Source of the DNA: Oscillochloris sp.
Lineage (GTDB): Bacteria; Chloroflexota; Chloroflexia; Chloroflexales; Chloroflexaceae
Reading direction: 5' to 3'
Assembly (NCBI GenBank): GCA_012032775.1
Contig: JAAUQO010000036.1
Coordinates: 1-37,003, forward strand
Length of the DNA: 37,003 nucleotides
Positions 1-8,863 of the stretch are shown one piece after another; position 1 is the stretch's first letter, and each line of letters starts with the position of its first letter. A model generated the notes under the pieces. That model ran no database searches, had not been told where the DNA came from, and saw only the letters and a list, made by a program, of their open reading frames with translations. The position numbers and the translations under genes were made by a program.

Positions 1-372
1 CATTAATCCGCGTTACGCGATGATCTGCCTCAGGCAGGGCTGAATACCATGGTTTTTGTCTCATTTTGACGGCTTCACCGTCAAAACGAGACAAATGAGC
101 GCCGAGGTTTTTTGGCGCAGCCGGAAGACCTCGGCCCTTGCCGGCTAGGACGCTCAAGCGTCCGTACGTCTCCGGCGCACATCGCCCGGTGACGGCCGCA
201 AGGCCGTTACAAACCCGCGACGGACGGAGGCCGACGGTACTAGTCCTTTCGATCGAGATCCCTTCTAGCACTTAAAGACAAACTGACGTTGAGCGGTCGG
301 CCAATGGCACGAGCGCTTGTTTGGCGTATCCTGCGTACAGGCTTACAGGTTGTGTAGCGAAGGAGGGCGACC
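1..372. other. Non-coding region rich in hairpins
   Basis: No convincing gene is seen in the first 372 bases. The stretch holds several inverted repeats: an 18-bp stem with one mismatch and a 5-nt loop at 55-95, a 5-bp stem around a T-run at 99-118, a 6-bp stem at 148-163, and a 9-bp stem with a GCAA tetraloop and one wobble pair at 189-210. The first could end transcription entering from the left. The others could be a degenerate intergenic repeat or a structured RNA, which I cannot tell apart. The only useful signal near the right edge is the ribosome binding site at 359-366 for the next gene. Confidence 0.5.
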
Positions 373-648
373 ATGTGTAAACGCAGCTATCACCGGCCGG
401 TTGTTGCCGATGGCTCATACGAAGGCGAGACGATGCACTTGTCGTCGCAAGAAGGCCGGCGTTGCGGGTGGGGTCATTTTCCCTGGTGGACGCTCTGGTT
501 GATCTGGCCGGCGATCTGGCTGTTCAAGGGGCTGGGTCTCGTACTTGCGCCGCTGATCGTCGGTGCGGCGTTCTGGCAACTTCTGCTTGCAGTGGTGTTG
601 ATCGGCGCCGGAGTTGCGCTGGTGCTCGCAGATCGGATGCGACAATGA
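373..648 (+). CDS. Small membrane protein, first gene of an ABA4-like operon
   Basis: A 91-residue protein of unknown function. The start is supported by a strong GAAGGAGG six bases upstream. About 35 polar residues are followed by a Trp-rich stretch (WTLWLIWPAIWLF) and two predicted membrane helices at about residues 38-56 and 60-85. The stop overlaps the start of the next gene (ATGA at 645-648), so the two are probably translated together. I recognise no family. Its role is likely tied to the two membrane proteins downstream, but that is inferred only from the coupling. Confidence 0.65.
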   Translation: MCKRSYHRPVVADGSYEGETMHLSSQEGRRCGWGHFPWWTLWLIWPAIWLFKGLGLVLAPLIVGAAFWQLLLAVVLIGAGVALVLADRMRQ

Positions 649-1103
649 GTATGGCCACGATTTTTGCGCTCAGCAGCCTGACCGTAATGCCGTTCTGGTT
701 TTTGCTGATCGCCTTGCCGAAATGGTCGCTTACCCGGCGGATCGCTCGTTCGCCGCTGATCGCCCTTGGTCCGGCGCTGATCTACGCGCTGCTCGTGATC
801 CCGCGCATTGGCGAGGTGTTGCCGGCGGTGATGAATCCCGACCTGGCGGCGATCGCCGCGCTTCTGGGCAGCGAGGCCGGCGCTACGATCGCCTGGGTGC
901 ATTTTCTAGCCTTTGATCTGCTGGTCGGCCGCTGGATCTATCTCGATGGACATGGGCGCGGAATCAGCGCATTGGTGCTGGCGCCGCTGTTGTTCTTCAC
1001 ACTCATGCTCGGGCCGCTCGGCTTGCTCGCCTACCTGGCGCTGCGAGCGGTGCTTGTTCCGCGCTCGGCGATCGTGCATTCTGCTTCGGAGATGCCATTA
1101 TGA
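645..1103 (+). CDS. ABA4-like (DUF4281) membrane protein
   Basis: A 152-residue integral membrane protein with about four helices. It resembles the ABA4-like family, named after a plant protein needed for neoxanthin synthesis; bacterial members have no assigned reaction. Family-like features are the MPFWFLLIALPKW opening, the VHFLAFDLLVGRWIYLD core (His and Asp between helices) and the LGPLGLLAYL end. The start at 645 is chosen because it overlaps the previous stop and begins just before the first helix; a longer frame from 462 only adds out-of-frame shadow. It overlaps the next gene by four bases. A role in carotenoid or other isoprenoid chemistry would suit a pigmented bacterium but is not shown here. 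Confidence 0.75.
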   Translation: MSMATIFALSSLTVMPFWFLLIALPKWSLTRRIARSPLIALGPALIYALLVIPRIGEVLPAVMNPDLAAIAALLGSEAGATIAWVHFLAFDLLVGRWIYLDGHGRGISALVLAPLLFFTLMLGPLGLLAYLALRAVLVPRSAIVHSASEMPL

Positions 1104-2083
1104 CCAGCCTTGATACAACTGTGGCGGCGCCGGCTTCCGGCCTGCGCGATCTGCTGCGCCGCGCCTGGCAGACGAATCGCCCACTCACCCTTGTCGGCAT
1201 AGCCATGATCCCGATCTTTGTGATCGCATTGGCCGGCATTATCTTCGATCCGCGCATCATCACCGGCCAGCCGGCCTGGCTCAAGCCGGCCAAGTTCGCG
1301 ATCTCGATCGCGATCTACAGCTTTACATTTATCTGGATGCTGGGATTTGTGCGTGGCCCGCGGGCCGAGCGTTTGGCGCGTTGGGCCGCCACTATCACCG
1401 CACTGGCCTTTGTGGTTGAGATGGTGGTGATTGTGGGCCAGGTGATCCGCGGCACCACCAGCCATTTCAATACTGCCACGCCGCTCGATGGCGCGCTCTT
1501 TAGCCTGATGGGCGTCTTTATCGTGATCCTCTGGGCGGCGGGTATTGTGCTGGCCGGGCTGCTGCTTGTGCAACGCATTCCCAATCGCCCGCTGGCCTGG
1601 GGTTTGCGGCTCGGTATGATCCTGACTCTGATCGGCGCAGGACTTGGCTTTCTGATGACGATGCCGACCCCTACGCAGCAGGCCAATCTGGCGGCCGGTG
1701 TGGTTGTAACGGCTGTCGGCGCCCATTCGGTCGCTGTGCCCGACGGCGGGCCGGGCTTGCCGGTGTTCGGCTGGAGTACGACCGGCGGGGATCTGCGGGT
1801 GGCGCATTTTATCGGCTTGCATGCCATGCAGGTAGTGCCGCTGAGCGCCTGGTTGCTTAGCCTGCTGGCCCTGAGCGAGCGCCGGCGCACCGCACTTGTC
1901 GCGGTGATCGGCGGCGGCTATGGCGTCCTGATCGCACTTACCGCCTGGCAGGCACTGCGCGGCCAACCATTGATCGCCCCCGATGCGCTGACGCTTGCCG
2001 CCCTGGGTGGCCTGGTTGTAGCAGTTGGATTAGGGGTTGCGGGCATTGTGCTGAGCAAAACTGCGTCCCGCGCTGCAGCTTGA
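1100..2083 (+). CDS. Conserved polytopic membrane protein
   Basis: A 327-residue protein with eight or nine predicted membrane helices and a short cytoplasmic N-terminus. A loop at about residues 205-245 carries an unusual Gly/Asp-rich motif (VPDGGPGLPVFGWSTTGGD) followed by LRVAHFIGLHAMQ. Conserved His residues there could bind a metal or haem, but I cannot assign an activity. The start overlaps the stop of the ABA4-like gene (ATGA at 1100-1103), so all three genes from 373 form one coupled unit. The gene ends 117 bases before the sensor kinase. Confidence 0.7.
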   Translation: MTSLDTTVAAPASGLRDLLRRAWQTNRPLTLVGIAMIPIFVIALAGIIFDPRIITGQPAWLKPAKFAISIAIYSFTFIWMLGFVRGPRAERLARWAATITALAFVVEMVVIVGQVIRGTTSHFNTATPLDGALFSLMGVFIVILWAAGIVLAGLLLVQRIPNRPLAWGLRLGMILTLIGAGLGFLMTMPTPTQQANLAAGVVVTAVGAHSVAVPDGGPGLPVFGWSTTGGDLRVAHFIGLHAMQVVPLSAWLLSLLALSERRRTALVAVIGGGYGVLIALTAWQALRGQPLIAPDALTLAALGGLVVAVGLGVAGIVLSKTASRAAA

Positions 2084-2200
2084 ACGTCGTACCGATAGCC
2101 GCAGTCTGTTTACCTGCCCGATCTGTCTTGAGCCGTGTAGTGCTACACTTACAGCGCAACATCCTTCGCGGCTGGTGCGTTATCTGTTGAAGGCACCCAC

Positions 2201-3450
2201 ATGCGCCCTCAGTCCGATCGCTTGGATTCAACCAACCCACTGCTCTCGCCCGCCGAGGGCTTGATTGTGACGCAGATCATTAATTGGTCGGGCGTGATGG
2301 CGGTGCTGATTGGGGTGGTGTTGCCGCTGCTCAGCGGGATCGTCGGCGGTTGGGATTTCTGGCGCACAGTGAGCTACACCGCCGCCGGGTTGCTGTATCT
2401 GGGGCTGGTGCTCAGCTACTTGCTTTCGCCGGCCGCAGCCGGCCGGCTCTACCATGTGATCCATCCATACCTGTTTCTGTGTGGGGTTGCGGCCTTTGGC
2501 CTGACGATCATCAGCGCCGAACCCTATCTGCAACCGCTGGTCTTTACCGTGCCGTTCGTCTTCGGCGTACTCGCAACCAGCCCGCGCATGGCCGCGCTGA
2601 TCGGCGGCAGTTATGTGGCGGCGATCGGATTAGCGCTCTTGATCGCCGGCTTACCGCCGCAGACGATCATGATTACGGTGGCCGTGTACGCGCCGATCTT
2701 CCTGTTTATGTTCGGCATGATCCGGCTGGCCGTCGATCAGGCAAATGCCCACCGCGAGGCGGCCCGGCTCGCTGCTGAGAATGCCCGGCTTGCGGCCGAA
2801 AATGCCGTGGTTGCCACACTCGCCGAGCGCAATCGGATCGCCCGTGAACTGCACGATACGATCGCACAAGGCTTAACTGCCGTAACCATGCAGATCGAAG
2901 CTGCGCAGCGCGCCCTTCATCGCGATCCTGAACGCACGGCAACTCGGCTGAGTAGAGCCCACGAACTTGCCCGCCAGACCCTTGCCGATGTGCGCCGCAG
3001 TGTCTGGGCCTTGGCGGAACAGGCCCTCGATAGCGCAGGGCTTGTGGCGGCACTGGAAACCCTGACCCAGGATTTGCAGGCACGGAGCGGGATTCGGGCC
3101 GAGCTTCGTCGCTACGATCTGCCGACTGAATTGTCGCCGGAACAAAACAACCAGATCCTGCGCATTGTGCAAGAATCATTGGCGAATGTCGAGCGTCATT
3201 CCCAGGCTGCGCAGGTTGAAATCGGCATTCGCCGCAATACCGCGATGCTTGAACTCTGGGTTCGCGACGACGGCATCGGCTTTGAGCCGCAAGCAGCCGG
3301 CCCGCGCGACGACGGCGGCGGCTTCGGGTTGAGCAGTCTGCGCGAGCGTGCCCGGTTGGCCGGCGGCCACTTGCATATCGAGAGCAGCCCTGGTGCCGGC
3401 AGACGATCCTTGTACAGATCGCAAACCGATCATTGGAGCGGCAGCCATGA
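2201..3450 (+). CDS. NarL/DesK-type sensor histidine kinase (frameshift near the C-terminus)
   Basis: Sensor kinase of the HisKA_3 class. About six membrane helices (residues 28-175) form the sensor; a short coiled coil (180-205) leads to the dimerisation helix ERNRIARELHDTIAQG, with phospho-acceptor His218. The ATPase domain shows the N box (ESLANVERH), DDGIGFEP and GFGLSSLRERARLAGG. The frame as read runs past position 3402 into 40 unrelated residues and ends at 3529. Adding one base near 3401 restores the usual GTTILVQ-like end and a stop at 3448-3450 that overlaps the regulator ATG, matching the coupling style of this genome. I therefore give the repaired span. The partner is the regulator immediately downstream. 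The signal sensed is unknown. Confidence 0.85.
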
Positions 3451-4082
3451 ACGAACAACCGATTCGGATTTTGATCGTCGAGGATCAGCGGATTGTCCGC
3501 GAGGGCCTGGTGGCGTTGTTCGAGGATGAGCCGGGGATTGCGATCGTCGGTGAGGCCTCCGGCGGTGGCGAGGCTGTCGATCGTTACACCGAGGTGCGGC
3601 CTGATGTGGTGCTGATGGACTTGCAGATGCCGGAGATCGACGGGGCCGAGGCGACGCGCCGGATCAGAGCCGCCGATCCGCAGGCGCGGGTGTTGGTGCT
3701 GACAACCTACGCCACCGACGAGTTCATTTTCACCGCATTGCGGGCCGGGGCGCGTGGCTACTTGCTGAAAGATGCATCGGCCGATGAGTTGGCGGCGGCG
3801 ATACGTGCGGTTGCCGTCGGGCAGACTCAGCTGTCGCCCGATGTGGCGGCACGCCTGGTAGCCGGTGTCGGCGGCGGCGGGCCGGAACCGCTCACGCCGC
3901 GTGAGTTGGAGGTGCTGGCGTTACTCGGCCGGGGTCGTAGCAACGACCAGATCGCAGCGGAGTTGCGGATCGCGCCGCGTACCGTCAAAGTGCATGTGCA
4001 GAATGTGATGGGTAAACTCGGCGCGACCAATCGCACCGAAGCGGTGACGATCGCCGTGAAGCGCGGGCTGATCACAATTTAA
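3447..4082 (+). CDS. NarL/FixJ-family response regulator
   Basis: A 211-residue regulator. The receiver domain spans residues 6-122, with acidic pocket residues in VEDQR, phospho-acceptor Asp58 in VLMDLQMPE, and the conserved Lys in YLLKDAS. A LuxR-type helix-turn-helix occupies residues 145-211 (LTPRELEVLALLGRGRSNDQ, then RTVKVHVQNVMGKLG). The start is placed at 3447 because the receiver fold begins there and it overlaps the repaired kinase stop; an upstream ATG at 3348 only adds kinase sequence read out of frame. It is most likely phosphorylated by the kinase upstream and controls unknown promoters. Confidence 0.93.
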   Translation: MNEQPIRILIVEDQRIVREGLVALFEDEPGIAIVGEASGGGEAVDRYTEVRPDVVLMDLQMPEIDGAEATRRIRAADPQARVLVLTTYATDEFIFTALRAGARGYLLKDASADELAAAIRAVAVGQTQLSPDVAARLVAGVGGGGPEPLTPRELEVLALLGRGRSNDQIAAELRIAPRTVKVHVQNVMGKLGATNRTEAVTIAVKRGLITI

Positions 4083-4093
4083 GGTATATGTGA

Positions 4094-4130
4094 AGGGCGC
4101 AGGATTGTGGATTGTACAATCCTGCGCCCT
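4094..4130. terminator. Convergent hairpin between regulator and PBP genes
   Basis: A perfect 15-bp stem (4094-4108 with 4116-4130) and 7-nt loop lies between two genes that point at each other, ending 12 bases past the regulator stop. It has no T-run on either side, so it would be a weak intrinsic terminator or an mRNA 3'-end stabiliser serving both strands. Confidence 0.55.
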
Positions 4131-4134
4131 GACG

Positions 4135-7128
4135 CTATGGCGTGCCGCCCGGCAGTGGTTCCGGCGGCAGCGGGATCGGTTGTTGCGGCGGAGTGATCGG
4201 GATATCGCCCGGCGCTCCCGGCTCGCCCGGCGGCGGCTCACCTGGCGGCGGATTACTCGGCGGCGGCTCGCTCGGCTCGGTTCCCGGCGGCGGCGCCGGT
4301 TGCGGCACCTCCGTTTCGCTTGGTGAGCGAATGCCGAGCACAATCGTGGTGCCGGGCAAGATCCAGTCGCCGGCAACCGGCAACGTACTTACCACCGAAT
4401 ACGGGACAAACTGGTCGAACACATCCGGGATGCGACTGCGGGTCTGATAATCGATGTAGATCCGATCCGGTGTGATGCCCAACGAGTCCAGGATCTCTTT
4501 GGCCTGATTCTCGCCGAAGCGCTTCAGATCCGGCATCAGAATCGCGCCCGCTACCGGCGGTTGCGGGATGGGCGGCTCGAACATCTCCGGGCTGCATGCC
4601 GTTAGATCATCGATCTTCAACGCACCACCGGCGCTGCCGCCGCTCCAGCGATACTCCACCTTCTCATCAGGATCCGGCGGCGGCAGCTTCCAGATGTAGA
4701 TCTCGCGGGTCAGTTCGGGCGGCGTCGCAACTCCCTCGACCGGGCGGCAGTAGCTGGCACCGCTCAGGCTGTCGAGGTCGTTCGATGTCAACTCCGACTC
4801 GTCTTCGGGGTTAGCCGGAGTTGGGTTGGCGCCGATCAACAAGACCCCGTCGGATGTCCAATCTTCGGCCTGCGGCACGCGCACCACGGTTGCGCGATCA
4901 TAGGCGCTGCATGGGATTCTGACGGTATCAAGCCGTGCATCGAGTTCCGAACCCACCGGCAAATTGACCGTATCGCTGATCGTGGCCGTGAGCATCGCCG
5001 GTGTGAATAGTTCCTCATTGTAGCCGCCGAACGAGCCGGGCAACGCACAGATCGGGCGGGTTCGTAGCGGATCTTCCTCGGGGCGGACGAACCCGGTCGG
5101 GATCACGCCGTCGGCATAGGGTGCGGCGAACAGTTCGGCGTAACGTGGCTCCGCGCGGATCAGGTTGAAAATCTCTTCCATCACATTCCGCCAGATGATC
5201 CCGCCGCCGGTCAGACTCTCGACCCGTTCAGTGGCCTCGTTGTTGTTATTGCCCGTCCAGACGCCAACCGTCACAAAGGGCGTAAAACCGGCGGCCCAGG
5301 CGTCGCGCCAATCATTTGTGGTTCCGGTTTTCACCGCCGCCGGCAAACTTAACTGGAGCGGGCTATTCAATCCCCAGACCGCCTGCCGGGCCTGGTCGTC
5401 GCTCATCATATCGCTGATAATCGCCGCCAGGCCGGGATCGACCACTTCTTCGCCTTCGGAAGGGCTGAAGCGCTCAAGCTCGCGCCCGGCGCCGTCGGTG
5501 ATCTGCAGGATTGTTACCGGCGGGAAGTAGCGCCCATTGCTGGCCAGAGTGTTGTAGGCGGTCGTAAGCTCAAGCGGGGTAACTTCGCCGCCGCCCAACG
5601 TAAGTGAGAGGCCATAGAAATCGGCGCCGCGTTTAAGGCCCTGCTTGATCCCGACCCGATCCAGCAGATCGAGCGTATTCTCGATCCCGGCGTACTTCAG
5701 CGCCTTCACAGCCGGCATATTCAGCGAGTTGGCCAGGGCGGTGCGAATGCGTACCGGGCCATTGAAGCGGGTGTTGTAGTTCAGCGGCGCATACCACTCG
5801 CCGGCCGCGATCGGAAACTCGGTCGGCACATCCCACAGCACCGTCTCCGGCGTCATGCCCTGTTCCATCGCCGAGAGATAGGTAAACGGCTTGAGCGCCG
5901 AACCCGGCTGCCGTTCGCGGGTGGCCACATTCACCTGGCCATCGAGCACATTGCCGGTTTCGCCGGGAGTGTCGGTCGGCTTCACGGCGTTATAGTCGAT
6001 ACTGCCGACCATCGCCAGGATCTGGCCGGTATTCGGTTGCATCACCACAACCGCCGCATTATGAATATTGCGCTCGCTCAGTTCATTGATGCGTTCGTAG
6101 GCTTTCTGCTGGGCCATCCGTTGCAAGTTCAGATCGAGCGTGGTGGTGATCCGCAACCCGCCGCCGTTCAAAATCTCGTTGCCGTAGCGCTCCAGCAGTT
6201 GATCGCGCACATAGAACACGAAGTGCGGCGCGTTCAGCGGCACCTCTTGCGCGGCGAAACGCAGATCCGGCTCAGCGGCGGCGCGTGCTTCGGCCTCGCT
6301 AACATAGCCCTCATCGACCATCTGGCGCAGCACGGCAACCTGACGGGCGCGCGGCGGCGTGGTGCCGTTGGGCAAGGCATAGGCCGGATCGAGCCAGCCG
6401 TCTTCCAGGCGCACACCGGGCAGGTAACCGCCCTCTTCATCGCGCTCCAGGTAGTTGATCGGGTTGTAGAGCGTGGGCAACTGCGGCAAACCGGCCAGCA
6501 GTGCCGCCTGCGACAGACTCAAATCCGCTGCCGAAATTCCGAAATACGACTCGCTGGCGGCCTGGATGCCATAGGCTAGATTGCCGTAAAAATTCTCGTT
6601 CAGGTACAACTCAAGAATTTCTTCTTTGCGGTACACCTGATCGAGCTCCTGGGCCAGAATAATCTCTTTGATCTTGCGCTCGTAGCGCCGATCGGGCGCC
6701 CGCTCTTCCACCGTCAGCACGCTGTTCTTGATCACCTGCTGGGTGATTGTCGAAGCGCCGCCGGTCTCCTCGCCGGCCTGCAAACTTGTGATCAGCGTAC
6801 GGGCGATACCGGACAGATCGATGCCGGTATTGGTGAAGAACGACGCATCCTCGATCGCAACCGTCGCCTGGATCAGCAGCGGCGAAACATCCTCGATCGC
6901 GACATTGGTGCGCCGCCCGGCATCAAAGAATTCGTAAAGCAGTTCGCCGTTGCGGTCGAAAATCCGCGAGGTCTGGAACAGTTCGCGGCTATCTAATGCC
7001 GCCAGGCGCGGCGTCAGGCTTGCGGCGGTCTGGCGGTAGGCGCTGTACGCAACTCCGGCGCCGGACAGCGCGACGCCCACGGTTGCAAGCAGCAGCAGCG
7101 CGAGCAATTGGGCTGCGATCCGGGGCAT
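4135..7128 (-). CDS. Class A penicillin-binding protein with PASTA domain and Pro-rich tail
   Basis: Bifunctional peptidoglycan synthase of the PBP1A type. One helix (residues 5-30) anchors it. The glycosyltransferase domain (50-230) has catalytic Glu93 in AIEDASFF, the GGASTITQQ motif and KEEILELYLNENFYG. The transpeptidase domain (350-650) has nucleophile Ser410 in SALK, SLN at 468-470 and KTG at 600-602. A single PASTA-like domain lies at 863-933, followed by a Pro/Gly tail (940-997). At 997 residues it is long for the family because of the tail and a linker at 680-860. The real start is probably upstream: an extended -10 sits at 7296-7301, and an ATG at 7239-7241 opens a basic peptide (MIRDRYSRSTYAGN) in another frame, which joins this frame if one C is restored near 7170. 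Confidence 0.93.
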   Translation of the reverse strand: MPRIAAQLLALLLLATVGVALSGAGVAYSAYRQTAASLTPRLAALDSRELFQTSRIFDRNGELLYEFFDAGRRTNVAIEDVSPLLIQATVAIEDASFFTNTGIDLSGIARTLITSLQAGEETGGASTITQQVIKNSVLTVEERAPDRRYERKIKEIILAQELDQVYRKEEILELYLNENFYGNLAYGIQAASESYFGISAADLSLSQAALLAGLPQLPTLYNPINYLERDEEGGYLPGVRLEDGWLDPAYALPNGTTPPRARQVAVLRQMVDEGYVSEAEARAAAEPDLRFAAQEVPLNAPHFVFYVRDQLLERYGNEILNGGGLRITTTLDLNLQRMAQQKAYERINELSERNIHNAAVVVMQPNTGQILAMVGSIDYNAVKPTDTPGETGNVLDGQVNVATRERQPGSALKPFTYLSAMEQGMTPETVLWDVPTEFPIAAGEWYAPLNYNTRFNGPVRIRTALANSLNMPAVKALKYAGIENTLDLLDRVGIKQGLKRGADFYGLSLTLGGGEVTPLELTTAYNTLASNGRYFPPVTILQITDGAGRELERFSPSEGEEVVDPGLAAIISDMMSDDQARQAVWGLNSPLQLSLPAAVKTGTTNDWRDAWAAGFTPFVTVGVWTGNNNNEATERVESLTGGGIIWRNVMEEIFNLIRAEPRYAELFAAPYADGVIPTGFVRPEEDPLRTRPICALPGSFGGYNEELFTPAMLTATISDTVNLPVGSELDARLDTVRIPCSAYDRATVVRVPQAEDWTSDGVLLIGANPTPANPEDESELTSNDLDSLSGASYCRPVEGVATPPELTREIYIWKLPPPDPDEKVEYRWSGGSAGGALKIDDLTACSPEMFEPPIPQPPVAGAILMPDLKRFGENQAKEILDSLGITPDRIYIDYQTRSRIPDVFDQFVPYSVVSTLPVAGDWILPGTTIVLGIRSPSETEVPQPAPPPGTEPSEPPPSNPPPGEPPPGEPGAPGDIPITPPQQPIPLPPEPLPGGTP

Positions 7129-7295
7129 ACGGGTTGGCGGTTGCTGGGGTGTGCCGCGGCGCGGAGTAGGCGCGGATAGGCCGGCCGGCGCGGGACACGG
7201 TTGCCGGCGTAGGTGCTACGCGAGTAACGATCTCGAATCATAGGCTGGAGATAACCCTCACATCGTTTCAGAGCATAACGCTCACATTCGGCGGC

Positions 7296-7301
7296 AGTAT
7301 A
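7296..7301 (-). promoter_or_regulatory. Extended -10 element for the PBP gene
   Basis: On the minus strand the sequence reads TGTTATACT, a near-consensus extended -10 (TGn plus TATACT). No good -35 is seen, as expected for extended -10 promoters. Transcription would start near 7289, about 50 bases before the ATG at 7241 and 160 before the ATG at 7128. Confidence 0.5.
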
Positions 7302-7340
7302 ACACACGCCAAAATGAACCTTACCTGAAAGCTGTGTGAA

Positions 7341-7378
7341 ACGGCGGCGGGATCGGGCATGCCCGATCCCGCCGCCGT
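7341..7378. terminator. Long GC-rich hairpin after the stress-protein operon
   Basis: A perfect 18-bp inverted repeat with a 2-base centre lies just past the 3' end of the tandem Usp gene (minus strand). Only TTT follows on that strand, so it is a strong hairpin but a poor classical terminator. It separates the Usp operon from the promoter of the PBP gene. Confidence 0.55.
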
Positions 7379-7393
7379 GGTTTACGCTGCGGC

Positions 7394-8334
7394 TTACGAC
7401 GCGATCAGCAACGGCAAGTTACTGGCCTGGGTAAGCTTGTCGGCGGTGCCGCCGAGGAAGGTGGCGTGAGCGGCGCCGATCCCGTGGCGGCCGAGCACAA
7501 CCAACCCGATCTCTTTGCGCTGCGCCTCTTCCAACAGCGCCTCGGCAACATGGCCTACCGGCACCGTCGTGGTAATGTGCCGTCCGGTCTCTTCACGCAA
7601 GTTGTTCGCCACATGTTCAAGGTAGCCGAAGGCCACTTCGCGCATATGATTGAGCGAGTCGGAGCTGTTGAACACGGCGAACGGTGCATCATACGACTCG
7701 ATCACCTGCGTCAACAGGAGCTCCGCACCGGTCATGCGGGCCAGATTAGTCGCCATCGGCAGTGCTCGTTCGGCGAGCGTCGAGCCATCAAGCGCGATCA
7801 TAATGCGATGCGGCACCCGAATATTCTTCGGCGGCGTTTCGGAACCGCGCACCACCAGCACCGGTCGATTGGTTGTGCGTAACAACTTGGTGGTCACACT
7901 GCCCAATGCCCAGCGCATCAACCGCCGGCGCCGTGGGTGGCCATCACGATCATGCTGGCCTGGAACCGGTCTGCGGCGGCGCTGATCTGTTCGGCTACCG
8001 AACCGAAGACGACATCTTGCTTGATGACGCATTGCACGACATCGATTTTCGCAGCCTGAAGATCAAGGTAGCGTTCGGCATCTTCCTGCATCTGCTCGCG
8101 CATTTGCGCCATCTGATCGCTGTGGGTGCCGAGCGTGTCGCCGGCCGCTCCCAGAAATGCCTCCTCATGCCGGGCGCGCCGATCCACCACCGACGGTGCG
8201 ATCACATGCAGCAGATGCACCCTGGTCGGCGCCAGTGTCGCCAACATTCGGGCGTAAGGCAATGCCTGCTCAGCCAACTCCGATCCGTCGAGCGGCACCA
8301 GAAGTGTAAGCGGCGACAATGTTTTGCTAGCCAT
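7394..8334 (-). CDS. Tandem-domain universal stress protein (frameshifted in the middle)
   Basis: Two Usp domains in one protein of about 313 residues after repair. Domain 1 begins TLLVPLDGSELAEQALPYA and reaches SMIVMATHGAGG; domain 2 begins RIMIALDGSTLAERALPMA and ends with VVLGRHGIGAAHATFLGG. The ATP-binding G-2x-G-9x-G(S/T) pattern is recognisable in domain 1 only if the frame is restored: after MATHGAGG the frame stops at 7918-7920, while LMRWALGSVTTKLL follows directly in the neighbouring frame. Adding one base near 7921 (a lost C in GGC) joins them. Such proteins typically bind ATP and act in general stress survival. It is second in an operon after a short Usp gene. Confidence 0.85.
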
Positions 8335-8366
8335 TTTTCCCTCCTCGCTTCTGCGTCGTGGTTCAA

Positions 8367-8558
8367 TCAGGGCTCAGGCCGCTGATGGTTCTGCGGACGA
8401 TGTACCAGGAGTGGGGTAGATGCGCCACGAACGAATGTGTCGGCCACGCTGCCGAGAATCAGGCGTGTGATAGCGCTTCGCTCGGCCAGATCAACCGCCG
8501 TCGGTAACGCATGTTCACTGAATGGCGAGCCATCCAGTGGGACGAGGATGGTACGCAT
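8367..8558 (-). pseudogene. Universal stress protein with internal deletion
   Basis: A 63-residue frame with a strong ribosome binding site (AAAGGAGG). It starts like a normal Usp domain (MRTILVPLDGSPFSEHALPT) but after DLAERS jumps to the Usp C-terminus (ITRLILGSVADTFVRGA, then TPLLVHRP). About 80 residues of the middle of the fold, including its first glycine-loop segment, are missing, and the joint is in frame. I call it a remnant or a deliberately minimal Usp; the intact start signals mean it is probably still translated. It precedes the tandem Usp gene by 32 bases. ATG at 8558 is preferred over 8561 for spacing to the binding site. Confidence 0.65.
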
Positions 8559-8710
8559 CATTCCTCCTTTCGGTAGGCAAATTCAGTGAGCCGCGTTGAT
8601 ACGCGGCAAAAGTTACCCTACGATCCCCGCCGTTCTGGTAGCGTACCAGAATAATCCGCTGTCTGGCGAAAAGAAACGGTTACGCCCACGGACGATCCCT
8701 TCACCGATGC

Positions 8711-8739
8711 TTGTCTGTCGTGACGCAACGTGTTATGAT
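8711..8739 (+). promoter_or_regulatory. Sigma70-type promoter for the aldehyde dehydrogenase
   Basis: TTGTCT (8711-8716), a 17-base spacer and TATGAT (8734-8739). Transcription would start near 8746, leaving a leader of about 118 bases. The rest of the 8559-8863 gap, which separates divergent genes, shows no gene and no other strong signal. Confidence 0.55.
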
Positions 8740-8863
8740 GACGCACAGCAGCATTTTCCTCGTTCGTTTCGGAATACCGACACAATCCCTTCCTGGGAAT
8801 TGGCGGCTCGCCGGACATACTTGTACCCGCGACCCCGCTTCATGGACAAAGGAGTCTTTTCCT

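Noticed and set aside
1031-1966. A 311-codon minus-strand frame over the membrane-protein operon
   Set aside because: His/Gln/Asp-rich shadow composition; the plus-strand genes are coupled by ATGA overlaps.
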